DNA of 64,000 nucleotides from an uncultured Acidobacteriota bacterium (GTDB lineage: Bacteria; Acidobacteriota; Terriglobia; Terriglobales; Acidobacteriaceae): positions 317,943 through 381,942 of the forward strand of contig CAILAC010000012.1 in the NCBI GenBank assembly GCA_903832055.1, in the 5' to 3' direction. Position 1 is the first letter of the stretch; each line of letters opens with the position of its first letter. This document shows positions 1 through 8,560 of this stretch, piece after piece. The notes beneath the pieces were generated by a model. The model was not told the DNA's origin. It was given only the letters and a program-made list of their open reading frames with translations, and did no database searches. A program made the position numbers and the translations under genes.

Positions 1-609
1 CACCAGGTCATGCAGCCCGTCGCCTTCGCGGCCCATCACCAGCACGCAGTCGCCAGAAAAGTCGTACTGATCGTAGTCCATCGTGCCGCGCTCGTCGAGG
101 CCGATAATCCACATGTTCTGGCGCTTCAGCTCTTCGAGCGAACGGACGAGATTGACGACGCGGGCGATGCGCAGATGCTCCTGCGCGCCAGCCGCAGCTT
201 TGGCCGCGACCGCACTCAGCGGAGCGGCCCGACGCTCGGTCATCACGACAGAATCAACCCCGGCACCATCAGCTGAGCGCAGCAGCGCGCCCAGATTTTG
301 CGGGTCTTCGACGCCATCAAGGGCCAGCACCAGGCGCGGCTTGCCGGTGGGTTGAAGCACGTCTTCAATGGTCAAAAACTGCTGCGCTCTGACAATGGCC
401 ACAACGCCCTGATGGGCAGGGGTCTTGGCCATATCGGTGAGTGTCTCGCGGGGCTCGGTGCGCACGCGGATCTTCAGCTCTTTGCAGAGCGACACAATTG
501 CTTCCAGCCGCTCGTCCCGGCGCTCCCGCGCCACCAGCACGTGGTCAAAGCGGCGCTTGCCCGCCTTGAGCGCCTCTTCGACTGGGTGAATCCCGTATAA
601 AGTCTGCAT
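1..609 (-). CDS. rlmB: 23S rRNA (guanosine-2'-O)-methyltransferase RlmB, 3' end outside window
   Basis: Reading the minus strand from the ATG at 609 gives 203 codons open to the window edge. The protein starts MQTLYGIHPVEEALKAGKRR, the usual substrate-binding domain of TrmH-type (SpoU/SPOUT) methyltransferases. It continues with the knotted-domain motif DGVEDPQNLGALLRSADGAG near residues 105-125 and the SAM-binding loop VMGREGDGLHDLV at the window edge. The family methylates the 2'-OH of G2251 in the peptidyl-transferase P loop of 23S rRNA. Only the last 40 or so residues should be missing. It is divergent from the propeller gene. TrmH-family paralogues with other targets cannot be excluded from sequence alone. 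Confidence 0.88.
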   Translation of the reverse strand, partial: MQTLYGIHPVEEALKAGKRRFDHVLVARERRDERLEAIVSLCKELKIRVRTEPRETLTDMAKTPAHQGVVAIVRAQQFLTIEDVLQPTGKPRLVLALDGVEDPQNLGALLRSADGAGVDSVVMTERRAAPLSAVAAKAAAGAQEHLRIARVVNLVRSLEELKRQNMWIIGLDERGTMDYDQYDFSGDCVLVMGREGDGLHDLV

Positions 610-709
610 CTCTTCAGTTTAGGCCTTTTCTCTTCAAAATCATCGGCTCATGACGAATCAATGCAGCGACGACATGTACCAGCGCCGTGCCTATATGATT
701 CACTACGCT

Positions 710-2551
710 ATGATGCCAAACTTTCCTGCTCTTGCTACTTTCAGGCGCCGCGCGATTGCGGCTGCACTCCTGCTGCTACCGCTCGCTGCCGCGAGCCAGG
801 TGGATGTGCTGACCCAGCGCAACGACAATGAGCGCACAGGGGCCAATCTCCGGGAGACGGTGCTGACGCCCGCGAGCGTCAATCCGCATCACTTCGGCAT
901 GCTCTTCAAGCGGGTCGTGGACGATCAGCTCTACACCCAGCCGCTGGTCGCTACCCACATCAAGGTCGGCGGGGGATGGCACGATCTGGTCTTTGTGACC
1001 ACCGTCAACAACAGCGTCTATGCCTTCGACGCCAGAGACGCAGCGGCCACCGCGCCCATCTGGCACGTCAACTTTGGCACTCCGGCCAATCTCAATGACG
1101 CGGACTTCGGATGCCTCGACATCAACGGCCAGATGGGCATTATCGGTGCGCCGGTCGTCAATGCCGCAAAGACCGCGCTTTACGTCGTGGCCATCACCAA
1201 ATCCGGGGGCAAATTTGAGCAGCGGATGCACGCGCTCGACCTCGCTACCGGGGCCGATCTGACGGGCAGCCCTAAAACCATCGAAGCGCCTGACTTTGAC
1301 CCCCTGCTGCAGAATCAGCGCCCGGCCCTCGCTCTGGCTGGCGGCAAGGTGCTGATCAGCTACGCATCTCATTGCGACAAGGGGCCGTACCACGGTTTTG
1401 TGCTGACGTATGATGCCGAGACGTTGAACCAGACGAGCGTCTTCAATACGTCTCCGGGTGGAGACGGCGCAAGCATCTGGCAGTCCGGGCTGGCGCCGGC
1501 CGTCGATGCCGAGGGGAATATCTACGTTGTCACGGGCAATGGAAGCTGGAACGGCACGACACAGTTCAGCGAAAGCTTTCTCAAGCTTGACCCTGGGCTG
1601 CACCTTGCGGACTGGTTCACGCCAACCAACCACGTTCAGCTCGACAAGGACGACGCCGATATCGATTCTTCCGGAGCGATTCTGATTCCGGGGAAGCATC
1701 TGGTGGCTGACGGCGGCAAGGAGGGAATCCTCTACCTCATCGATACCGAGAAGATGGGCCACCTGGGCGACGAACATGCCGTGCAGCGCATCCCGGTCAC
1801 GGGCTCGCATCTGCACAGCCTTGTGTACTGGAAGAGCCGAAAGAATGGCGAACTGCTCTATCTCTGGGGCCAGCGTGACCGGATTCGCGCCTACCAGTTT
1901 GAGGGCAGAAAGCTGAAAGAGGCTGCCGTGATGTCCCGGCCTGAGATGAACGAGGGCCACCCGGGGGCGATGCTGTCGCTGTCAGCCAATGGCGACCATG
2001 ACGGAATTTTGTGGGCTGCGATTCACGCAACGGGCGACTCATGGCACGAGTCTCGGCCCGGCATCCTGCACGCTTACGAGGCGGACGACCTGGGCCGCGA
2101 GTTGTGGAACTCACTCCAGAACCCGGCGCGCGACGACTGTGCCAACTACTCCAAGATGGCTCCGCCGACGGTCGCCAACGGGCGCGTCTATCTGGCCAGC
2201 TTTGGCACGGAAAACACCGGCACCGGCCAGTTGTGCGTGTACGGATTGCTGCCGGAAGGACCGCTTCCTGCCGCTCCGGCGGGCGTCAGCGCCAAGATCG
2301 AAGGCCGGTTTGTTGCGGTTGCCTGGAGTGTCGTGCCGGGAGCCGAAACCTACTCTGTCGAGCAAATTCAGAGTGGTCTCGCGCGGATCATCGCGTCCGG
2401 GCTGACCGAGCCGGCTTTTACGCTCCCCGCCGCAGACAAGGGAACAGCGGATTACGCCGTGATCGCGGTGAATGCCAACGGCAGCAGCGCTGCTTCGAAG
2501 CCGGCGTCTGCGACGGTTCAGCAGGTCCCAGAGCCGCGCATTCACCACTGA
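710..2551 (+). CDS. Secreted PQQ-like beta-propeller protein with C-terminal fibronectin-III-like domain
   Basis: The protein has an N-terminal signal peptide: a short arginine cluster, the hydrophobic stretch AIAAALLLLPLAAA, then AS|Q. The body is a repeated-blade propeller of the pyrroloquinoline-quinone-like type (for example LVFVTTVNNSVYAFDA and GNIYVVTGNGSW). The last ~90 residues look like a fibronectin type III module. Acidobacteria carry many such secreted propellers. No PQQ-binding catalytic set is obvious, so an enzymatic role is not claimed; a surface or carbohydrate-binding role is equally possible. The frame is open from 650, but I chose the Met-Met at 710/713 because it puts the signal peptide at the terminus. 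No clear ribosome binding site (RBS) is visible. Confidence 0.8.
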   Translation: MMPNFPALATFRRRAIAAALLLLPLAAASQVDVLTQRNDNERTGANLRETVLTPASVNPHHFGMLFKRVVDDQLYTQPLVATHIKVGGGWHDLVFVTTVNNSVYAFDARDAAATAPIWHVNFGTPANLNDADFGCLDINGQMGIIGAPVVNAAKTALYVVAITKSGGKFEQRMHALDLATGADLTGSPKTIEAPDFDPLLQNQRPALALAGGKVLISYASHCDKGPYHGFVLTYDAETLNQTSVFNTSPGGDGASIWQSGLAPAVDAEGNIYVVTGNGSWNGTTQFSESFLKLDPGLHLADWFTPTNHVQLDKDDADIDSSGAILIPGKHLVADGGKEGILYLIDTEKMGHLGDEHAVQRIPVTGSHLHSLVYWKSRKNGELLYLWGQRDRIRAYQFEGRKLKEAAVMSRPEMNEGHPGAMLSLSANGDHDGILWAAIHATGDSWHESRPGILHAYEADDLGRELWNSLQNPARDDCANYSKMAPPTVANGRVYLASFGTENTGTGQLCVYGLLPEGPLPAAPAGVSAKIEGRFVAVAWSVVPGAETYSVEQIQSGLARIIASGLTEPAFTLPAADKGTADYAVIAVNANGSSAASKPASATVQQVPEPRIHH

Positions 2552-2629
2552 AGCTGTTTTCGGCGGTGATTCTTCGCGCCGATCAAAAAAACTGTCATCG
2601 TTGCGGTGGCAATTTGCGTCTAAGAGTTT

Positions 2630-3307
2630 GTGATGACAAACTTTGCCTCCGCAGCCGCCGCCTCAGTACTGAGTGCCCGTGAAGCCCAGGACCAGGTACG
2701 CCAGGAAAGTCTCGCCATTGCTCAAGGCCTGAAACGCCAGGACGCTGGATTGATCGACTCGCTCATCCTGCGCTACCAGCACCGCCTGCTGCGTTATCTG
2801 CTCTATCTGACCAGCAATCGCGAACAGGCAGAAGACCTCTTTCAGGAAGTATGGATGCGGGTGCTGGTGCGCGGAGGCCAGTTCAACGGCAAGGCGCGCT
2901 TTGATACCTGGCTCTTTACCATTGCGCGCAATCTGGTGATTGACCTGCGCCGCAAGCGCACCATGTCGAGTCTCGACGAAATGTTCGAGGCCTCGGGCGA
3001 TGACGACCGCGCCTCAGGCATTGAAATCGCGGCGGATAGTCCCTCCCCTTTTGAGCAGTTCGCCAGCCTTGAAGACAAGGACCGGCTTGCCGTCGCTTTG
3101 CTCGAATTGGAGCCGCTGCACCGCGAAGTTCTGGTGCTGCGCTTCCATGAGGAGCTTTCGCTGGAGGAAATTGCCAACGTAACCCGGGCACCGCTCTCCA
3201 CGGTAAAATCACGTCTGTACCGGGGCCTGGCGTCAATGAAACCCCGTCTGGCTGAAGCGATGCAGCCGGGCCGGCCAGTCAACGAATCGTATCCTGCGGG
3301 AGCCTGA
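2630..3307 (+). CDS. RNA polymerase ECF-type sigma factor
   Basis: This 225-residue protein has region 2 of sigma-70 (residues ~45-115: RYQHRLLRYLLYLTSNREQAEDLFQEVW followed by a DTWLFTIARNLVIDLRR helix) and region 4 (residues ~160-210: LEPLHREVLVLRFHEELSLEEI and STVKSRLYRGL). The acidic linker between them lacks region 3, as expected for ECF sigma factors. It directs RNA polymerase to a small regulon, normally held in check by an anti-sigma factor. The stop codon at 3305-3307 is followed at once by the TTG start of a small membrane protein gene, which suggests translational coupling. ATG at 2633 is an alternative start. Confidence 0.92.
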   Translation: MMTNFASAAAASVLSAREAQDQVRQESLAIAQGLKRQDAGLIDSLILRYQHRLLRYLLYLTSNREQAEDLFQEVWMRVLVRGGQFNGKARFDTWLFTIARNLVIDLRRKRTMSSLDEMFEASGDDDRASGIEIAADSPSPFEQFASLEDKDRLAVALLELEPLHREVLVLRFHEELSLEEIANVTRAPLSTVKSRLYRGLASMKPRLAEAMQPGRPVNESYPAGA

Positions 3308-3730
3308 TTGAACCAAGGTTCAAATGCCGAAAATGCCGCTGCCTCTTCTGCCTCAGCAGAGCGTGCCGGGCAGGGCGCGGCTCCTCATCGGGTGATGGAC
3401 CGTCAGAATGGCTTGATTTCAGCAATCACCGGCCGCGAGGCCAACCGCGAGCGGGCAGTGGCTCATCGCACCCGCCGCGTGATGTTCAGCTCGCTTGGAG
3501 TGCTGCAGGAGCGGAAGCAGGATAAAAGCCGCGCACGTGCGCTGGCGATTGGCCTTGCCTGCCTGGTTTTGCTGCTGATAGCGCCCCTGCTGTGGGAGGC
3601 CACGGACAGCCTTATCGCCGGCGAACACCTCGCCGACCCTGGCAGCCAGCTGAGTCTTTGGGCGTGCATGGTGTGCCCTACCCTGCTGGGCGCGGCGCTG
3701 CTGGTGGGCTGGCTGCGCCGCCGCTCGTAA
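3308..3730 (+). CDS. Small membrane protein coupled to the ECF sigma factor, possible anti-sigma factor
   Basis: The TTG start lies directly after the sigma-factor stop codon with no spacer. ATG at 3395 is an alternative giving 111 residues. The N-terminal ~60 residues are Ala/Ser-rich and then basic (TRRVMFSSLG). Two hydrophobic segments follow, about residues 74-98 (LAIGLACLVLLLIAPLLW) and 115-137. I recognise no zinc-binding HxxxCxxC motif and no family. The position next to an ECF sigma gene and the cytosolic-then-membrane layout fit an anti-sigma factor, but this is inference from context only. Confidence 0.7.
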   Translation: MNQGSNAENAAASSASAERAGQGAAPHRVMDRQNGLISAITGREANRERAVAHRTRRVMFSSLGVLQERKQDKSRARALAIGLACLVLLLIAPLLWEATDSLIAGEHLADPGSQLSLWACMVCPTLLGAALLVGWLRRRS

Positions 3731-3864
3731 GATTTGCATTTCCTCGGCTCAAATATTTCCGCCAACCTTTCCATTGCGTGCCGAATCGCAACTTCTTTTG
3801 CATCTATCCCGTCTGAATATGTAGATTTGCAGTACTAACCAGGTTATTTTGGCAGGACTCTTGC

Positions 3865-4392
3865 GTGCGCGATCCACAATCCATCCCGGTCAATGAAGAT
3901 GCGCGGTTAATCCCCGTATGGTCGATGGTTGCTGCGGGTCTGGCCTTTGTCGCCGTCGAATACTATTTCTGGTTCATTCTTCCAGAGCAGCGCCATCATG
4001 GCCCCGCGCCGCTCGGCCTGCGCGTCTACTTCAACCTGTCCTGGGGCCTGCTGGCGGCGCTCTACTTCCTGATGGTTGGGTACGTGAGCCGCGATGCGCC
4101 GAGGCGCTCAATGAGCACGCGCTTCTGGATGCTGATCTGCTTCGTTCTGCCGGGCGGGATTGGCGCGGTGCTCTATTTCCTGCTGCGGATGCCGGTGACT
4201 TCGCAGTGCCCTGCCTGCAACACGCACGTCCAGAGTGAATTTCACTTTTGCCCGCAGTGCGCTTACCAACTGACGGCGAGTTGCGGCAACTGCTTCCGGT
4301 CAGTCCGCATCACAGACCAGTTCTGCACCCGCTGCGGACACGAGCTGGCTGAGGATCACATGCCGGCGCGCCTGAGAGCGATGGCCGACTGA
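3865..4392 (+). CDS. Membrane protein with C-terminal double zinc ribbon
   Basis: GTG start; 175 residues. Three transmembrane segments lie at about residues 17-38 (VWSMVAAGLAFVAVEYYFWF), 57-75 and 88-108. They are followed by a cytosolic-type zinc-ribbon pair: CPACNTHV...FCPQCAY and CGNCFRS...FCTRCGHEL. Four CxxC knuckles in about 45 residues make two rubredoxin-like zinc sites. Such tails often mediate protein contacts rather than catalysis. I cannot name the function. The 130-bp spacer upstream is AT-rich and may hold its own promoter. Confidence 0.8.
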   Translation: MRDPQSIPVNEDARLIPVWSMVAAGLAFVAVEYYFWFILPEQRHHGPAPLGLRVYFNLSWGLLAALYFLMVGYVSRDAPRRSMSTRFWMLICFVLPGGIGAVLYFLLRMPVTSQCPACNTHVQSEFHFCPQCAYQLTASCGNCFRSVRITDQFCTRCGHELAEDHMPARLRAMAD

Positions 4393-4497
4393 GCCGAGCA
4401 TTTTTCATGCTCATTCCGGCGCAGGCCGCGTATTCTTCTTCCTGGCGGGTTTCCTGACCAATTCCGCTGCAATTGAAGGAACGCCATTTGACTTCCT

Positions 4498-4522
4498 CCC
4501 TGAATCTCGTGAGATTCCAGGG
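4498..4522. repeat. Short inverted repeat in the leader of the LytTR regulator gene
   Basis: The arms ccctgaatctc and gagattccaggg flank a GT dinucleotide and can form a hairpin of about 11 pairs with one extra C. It lies between the membrane zinc-ribbon gene and the probable ATG (4605) of the LytTR response regulator. It could be a terminator without a T-run, a leader structure, or a regulator site. Confidence 0.4.
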
Positions 4523-4604
4523 AAGAAAGGCTTCAGCCTTGCCCAACCGGATTCCCAAAGACGATTCCCTGCAACCAAATTCCGTGTCCGTCGCTCCAAT
4601 TGCT

Positions 4605-5450
4605 ATGCCGCTGACCGCGCTGATCGTCGATAACGAACAGTTGGCTCGCGAAGAGCTGAGATTCCTGCTGGATTCCTTGGACAATGTGGATGTGCTCGCC
4701 GAGGGCGCAAACGGCATTGAAGCTGTGGAGTTGATTGAAGAACATCAGCCCGATGTGGTCTTTCTTGATGTGCAGATGCCGGGCCTTGATGGCTTCGCGG
4801 TTCTCAAACACCTGATCGAGCACCGGGGCATGCAACGGCTGCCTCAGATTGTCTTTGCCACCGCCTACGACCAATACGCGGTGCGTGCCTTTGACGTGAA
4901 TGCCGTCGATTACCTGCTCAAGCCCTTTGACCGGAACCGCGTACGACAGGCGGTGGAGCGGACTCGCACCCGGCTGACGGATTCAACGCAGGATGTGGCC
5001 GCTTTGGCTGCCAATCTTGATGAAACAGCGGTGAATGGCAAGGGTGCCGGGATCGATACGCTGCTCCAGATGCTGCTCCGACAGCAAGCGGCACCGCCGG
5101 CGCCGAGCAAGATAACCAGCAAACTGATCGTCCAGGTGCAGAGCCGGTTGCTGCTGGTGGACCAGACGGAGATCTGCTTTGCCGCCATTGAAGACGGGAC
5201 AATTCGAGTGGTCACGCCCACTCTCGAGGGCCAGTCAAAATGCAGGACGCTCGAAGACCTGCTGGAGTTGCTCGACCCGCAGCTCTTCTGGCGCGCCCAC
5301 CGGGGTTTTGTCGTGAATATCAACCATATCCGCGAGGTGGTGCCGTGGTTCAAGTCGAGCTACCAACTGCGCATGGATGACCGCAAACAAACAGAAATCC
5401 CGGTAAGCCGCGCTCAGACCAAGCGGCTGCGGGAGCTATTTAATCTGTAA
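4605..5450 (+). CDS. LytTR-family response regulator
   Basis: From the ATG at 4605 the protein is 281 residues. The receiver domain (residues 1-120) starts MPLTALIVDNEQLAREE and has the phosphoacceptor Asp at ~55 in VVFLDVQMPGLDGF, plus the switch Thr/Lys region ATAYDQYAVRAFDVNAVDYLLKPF. The C-terminal LytTR DNA-binding domain (residues ~180-280) has the typical FWRAHRGFVVNINHI segment. These proteins bind direct repeats upstream of target genes after phosphorylation by a sensor kinase. No histidine kinase is next to it. The frame is open upstream to a TTG at 4473, but the first 44 residues would not belong to the receiver domain. Confidence 0.92.
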   Translation: MPLTALIVDNEQLAREELRFLLDSLDNVDVLAEGANGIEAVELIEEHQPDVVFLDVQMPGLDGFAVLKHLIEHRGMQRLPQIVFATAYDQYAVRAFDVNAVDYLLKPFDRNRVRQAVERTRTRLTDSTQDVAALAANLDETAVNGKGAGIDTLLQMLLRQQAAPPAPSKITSKLIVQVQSRLLLVDQTEICFAAIEDGTIRVVTPTLEGQSKCRTLEDLLELLDPQLFWRAHRGFVVNINHIREVVPWFKSSYQLRMDDRKQTEIPVSRAQTKRLRELFNL

Positions 5451-5515
5451 TCCTTGGTCAGGCAAAGGAGCGGGGCGAAATCGACCGCTTTGGTGCAGAC
5501 GGAGAATTTCTCTTC

Positions 5516-5695
5516 ATGGGTCCATTCAAGATCGTTACGCGCGCCTTCATCGACTTCTTCAGCATTACCTCGCCGACGCCGGAGCAGGAAAAGCGAGCGA
5601 CAATTTTCATCTGCAGTCTGCTGGCACTGATTGTGCTGATGGCGGGGCTGACGTTTGCAGTCGTGGTGATGGCCTTTGGGCATGGGGGCCGCTAA
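5516..5695 (+). CDS. 59-residue single-span membrane protein
   Basis: A short open frame starts at ATG 5516, with GGAG about 11 bases upstream, and ends at TAA 5695. It encodes a basic/aromatic N-terminus (MGPFKIVTRAFIDFFSITS), a charged stretch and one long hydrophobic helix (residues ~28-54: ATIFICSLLALIVLMAGLTF), then GHGGR. The single-span layout and compatible RBS favour a real gene. It follows the LytTR regulator by 65 bp on the same strand and may be co-transcribed. No family recognised. Confidence 0.55.
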   Translation: MGPFKIVTRAFIDFFSITSPTPEQEKRATIFICSLLALIVLMAGLTFAVVVMAFGHGGR

Positions 5696-5759
5696 GAAGA
5701 ACTGGGCACGCGCAATTCGACTGAAAACTCCTGGTAAACGAGTGGATGGGCTTCTCCTC

Positions 5760-5795
5760 AGGAAACTGAAGAAAAGCAGGAAACTGAAGAAAAGC
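5760..5795 (+). repeat. Two perfect tandem copies of an 18-bp unit
   Basis: The unit aggaaactgaagaaaagc occurs twice back to back in the intergenic space between the small membrane protein and the convergent ferredoxin reductase gene. No coding frame of interest covers it. Confidence 0.85.
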
Positions 5796-5841
5796 CCACC
5801 GATGCGTTTGACCTTGTTAGCCTACCTGGATTCTCAGTTCG

Positions 5842-6678
5842 CTAGTCGTAGCGCTCAAAGATGATCTGCTTCTTGTGCCAGCCGTAGCCGGTGAGCTTGT
5901 CGCGCACAGCAGAAACCATGTTGTTGAGGCCGCAGATATAGGTATGAATATCGAAGGCGGGGATTTCGGCGAGGACTGGTTCAGCAACGGCGACCGAGGA
6001 ATGCCCGGCGACGACAGCCTCGACTGCGGGGGCGAGCTTGCGGTTACGCTCATCGACGATGTGACCGACATACTCCTGCACGTAGCCGCGCAGACCTGAC
6101 CACTCTGCCGGGGCGCGGCTGAGGGTCTTGATGTAGTGGAAGTTCTCGTGCTCGGCGGCGACGCGCTCGAAGTAGTCGCGGTAGTAAAGCTCGCTCTCAT
6201 GGCGGGTGCCATAGACCAGCCAGATGTCTTTGCCCTGGCTCCGGTCTTGTCCCGCATGTTCGCCAGCCTCAGGAAAGAGCCACTGGGTAAAGCTGCGCAT
6301 GGGGGCAATTCCGGTGCCGGTGGCGACGAAGATTGAATCTGTCAGCGGGGCACGCAGCGTGAAATTGCCGTGGGGGCCGTGGACCTGAATGGTTCCACCC
6401 TCCGGCAGGTCAGCGAGATGGTTGGAAAAGAAGCCGCCCTCGACCCGGTTAACGCACAGCTCAAACTTGTTGGCATTGGCAGCAGACGCCAGGGAGTAAG
6501 CCCGGGTCTGCAACTTTCCGTTGCCATCAACGGCGAGGGTAGAGATGAACTGCCCGGCGGCGAAATCCAAGCTGGCCAACTCTTCGATGACAAATTCAAG
6601 GTGATAGCACTGGGCGGATTCGGAAATACAGGCCTTTTTCACAAGGCGGGCAGTCTGTGTAGGTCGAGCCAAGGTCAA
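5842..6678 (-). CDS. Ferredoxin-NADP(+) reductase-like flavoprotein
   Basis: 278 residues from a TTG start. The FAD-binding barrel has the RxYS-type motif RAYSLAS (residues ~60) and a following GGFFSNHLADL segment. The NAD(P)-binding domain has the nucleotide loop VATGTGIAPMRSF (residues ~118-130) and ends with the CGLNNM and FERYD signatures. The family moves electrons between NAD(P)H and ferredoxin, flavodoxin or an oxygenase. No ferredoxin or oxygenase partner is adjacent, so the acceptor is unknown. Length is normal for the family. A downstream in-frame start is possible since no strong RBS is seen. Confidence 0.88.
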   Translation of the reverse strand: MTLARPTQTARLVKKACISESAQCYHLEFVIEELASLDFAAGQFISTLAVDGNGKLQTRAYSLASAANANKFELCVNRVEGGFFSNHLADLPEGGTIQVHGPHGNFTLRAPLTDSIFVATGTGIAPMRSFTQWLFPEAGEHAGQDRSQGKDIWLVYGTRHESELYYRDYFERVAAEHENFHYIKTLSRAPAEWSGLRGYVQEYVGHIVDERNRKLAPAVEAVVAGHSSVAVAEPVLAEIPAFDIHTYICGLNNMVSAVRDKLTGYGWHKKQIIFERYD

Positions 6679-6771
6679 GTTCTCGCTTAAGAAGAAGATG
6701 AGGCCAATTACAAGCCTGAGGTGATTATAGGCCGAGGGTGAAGATGAGATTGTGATATCGGATACATGAGG

Positions 6772-8505
6772 TCAGGGCCGCTGGCTGGCGAGGCGGGCGG
6801 GTTCAAACTCGTCTCCGTGGTTCCAGGTGATGGGAGCCTTTGAGGAAATCACCTGCCAGCCGAGATCCATGCCAAAGCGAAGCAGCTTGGCGTTGCCAGT
6901 GAAATCCCACTCAGGGCGGAAGTTGTCGCTGAAGTTGTGATAATCGTGGTCTTCAAAGTCCTGGAACTTGTCCTCTGCCCATTTCCGTTCGTGGCCTTCG
7001 TAGAGAGTGCCGGATTCAACCGAGAAGGCTGGAATGCCAACACGCGAGAGCGAAAAATGGTCAGAGCGGTAGTAGCTGCCGGCCTCTGGGCGCGGATCGG
7101 GGACAATGGCCAGATTGAAGGCTTTGGCAGTCGCCTGGACGGCAGGAAGGAAGCTGGTGCGCTGAGCGCCGTTGACGTTGGTTTCGAGGGGGACGCCGAT
7201 CGGCAGAACCATGTCGTAGTTGATGTCGAGCGCGATCTGGGCGGCAGGGATGGGGGGATTCTGGCCCAGGAACTGTGATCCGAGCAGGCCCTGCTCCTCC
7301 GCAGTGACGGCTGAGAAGAGAACCGAATGGGGCAGTAGAGACTTCATCTGGCCAAAGACCCGGGCGAGTTCGAGAATCATGCCGACGCCGGTCGCATTAT
7401 CGGCTGCTCCGTTGTAGATGTTGTCGCCGGGCAGCTCGGGCTTGAAGCCGAGATGGTCGTAGTGGGCGGTGTAGAGGACAGCCTTATCGGGGCTGGGCTT
7501 TTTGTCAGGAGAGAGAATGCCGACAACATTGGGCGACTGGAAGGGCCGGACGGTGCTGGCGACATGAGCCTTGAGGCGGACGTTGAGCGGCACTGCCTTG
7601 AAGCCGGGCTTGCCGGCGGAGGCGAATTGTGCGTCAAAGTCGAGACCGGCGGCGGCGAAGAGCTTCTTTGCAACATCGAGCTGAATCCAGCTGGCGGCCA
7701 GGAGGCGCGGATTTTTGTCGTCGCGAAGGAAGGTCTTTTCGCTGGTGTTGGAGTTTTTGACCACTCCCCAGCCGTAGCTGGCGAGGTCAGTGCGATGGAT
7801 GATCAGCGCTCCGACGGCACCCATGCGGGCGGCCTGCTCAAACTTGTAGGTCCAGCGCCCGTAGTAGGTGAGAGCCTTGCCGCCGAAGAACTTCGGATCG
7901 TCGGAGGGCGGGTCGCCAACGATGCAGACGATGACTTTGCCTTTCACGTCGGCACCGGCGTAGTCGTCCCAGGCGAATTCAGGCGCGGTGGCTCCATAGC
8001 CCACAAATACCAGCGGGGCGTCGATCTCTGCCGAGGGCGTGAGCATGGAATTGAAGACGACATAGTCTTCAGCGTAGGTCAGCGGGATAGGCGCGCCGGT
8101 CGCAGGAACGAGAGTGAAGCTGGTTTCGCCGGGGATAGCCTTCATGCCGACGAAGTTGATCTGCTGGAAGTAAGTGCCGTTATCGCCGGCGGGGGCCAGA
8201 CCGTCGAGGGCAAACTGGGTGGCGACGTATTTGGCCGCGAGCTCGCCTCCGCGCAGCCCGGGGTAGCGGCCTTCCATCAGATCATCTGACAGGTACTGGA
8301 CGTGGGCGCGAACCCTGGCGGGATCGATCTGTGCTTCGTAGCTGCGGATGGTCTCAATCGCAGGCCGAGCAGCAGTGCTTTCATGCGTGGGCTGGGCGAG
8401 AACCGCCGGAGCGCAACCGGAGACAAAAAGAAGAAGAGTCAGCAGGCGTGAGAGGGAGTGTGTCTTGGGCTCGGATTTCAAGGATGCCTCCGTTTTGAAA
8501 AGCAT
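6772..8505 (-). CDS. Exported M28-family metallopeptidase with PA domain insertion
   Basis: 577 residues with an N-terminal signal containing the lipobox-like VSGC (residues ~28-31), so it may be a lipoprotein; cleavage at VLA|Q is the alternative. Residues ~100-290 form a protease-associated (PA) domain (DDYAGADVKGKVIVCIVGDPP). The catalytic M28 domain has TAHYDHLG, NGAADNATG, TAEEQGLLGS, a later NYDM and YRSDHFS, which supply the two-zinc ligands and the catalytic Glu. The family comprises aminopeptidases and carboxypeptidases active on peptides outside the cytoplasm. A second M28 gene lies at 23491-24963. Confidence 0.92.
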   Translation of the reverse strand: MLFKTEASLKSEPKTHSLSRLLTLLLFVSGCAPAVLAQPTHESTAARPAIETIRSYEAQIDPARVRAHVQYLSDDLMEGRYPGLRGGELAAKYVATQFALDGLAPAGDNGTYFQQINFVGMKAIPGETSFTLVPATGAPIPLTYAEDYVVFNSMLTPSAEIDAPLVFVGYGATAPEFAWDDYAGADVKGKVIVCIVGDPPSDDPKFFGGKALTYYGRWTYKFEQAARMGAVGALIIHRTDLASYGWGVVKNSNTSEKTFLRDDKNPRLLAASWIQLDVAKKLFAAAGLDFDAQFASAGKPGFKAVPLNVRLKAHVASTVRPFQSPNVVGILSPDKKPSPDKAVLYTAHYDHLGFKPELPGDNIYNGAADNATGVGMILELARVFGQMKSLLPHSVLFSAVTAEEQGLLGSQFLGQNPPIPAAQIALDINYDMVLPIGVPLETNVNGAQRTSFLPAVQATAKAFNLAIVPDPRPEAGSYYRSDHFSLSRVGIPAFSVESGTLYEGHERKWAEDKFQDFEDHDYHNFSDNFRPEWDFTGNAKLLRFGMDLGWQVISSKAPITWNHGDEFEPARLASQRP

Positions 8506-8560
8506 ACCGCAGCAACAGAGACCCCGTATTGGTAAGGGCTCATCTGCCTTTTAGCCGGGC

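Noticed and set aside
776..1960. 394-codon open frame on the minus strand
   Set aside because: It lies opposite the signal-peptide-bearing propeller gene, has no RBS or domain, and its composition is that of an antisense shadow in GC-rich DNA.
2560..2605. Rho-independent terminator after the propeller gene
   Set aside because: The short stem cggcg/cgccg is followed by an A-run, not a T-run, on the coding strand.
7453..8289. 278-codon plus-strand frame
   Set aside because: Antisense to the M28 peptidase with conserved metal ligands.
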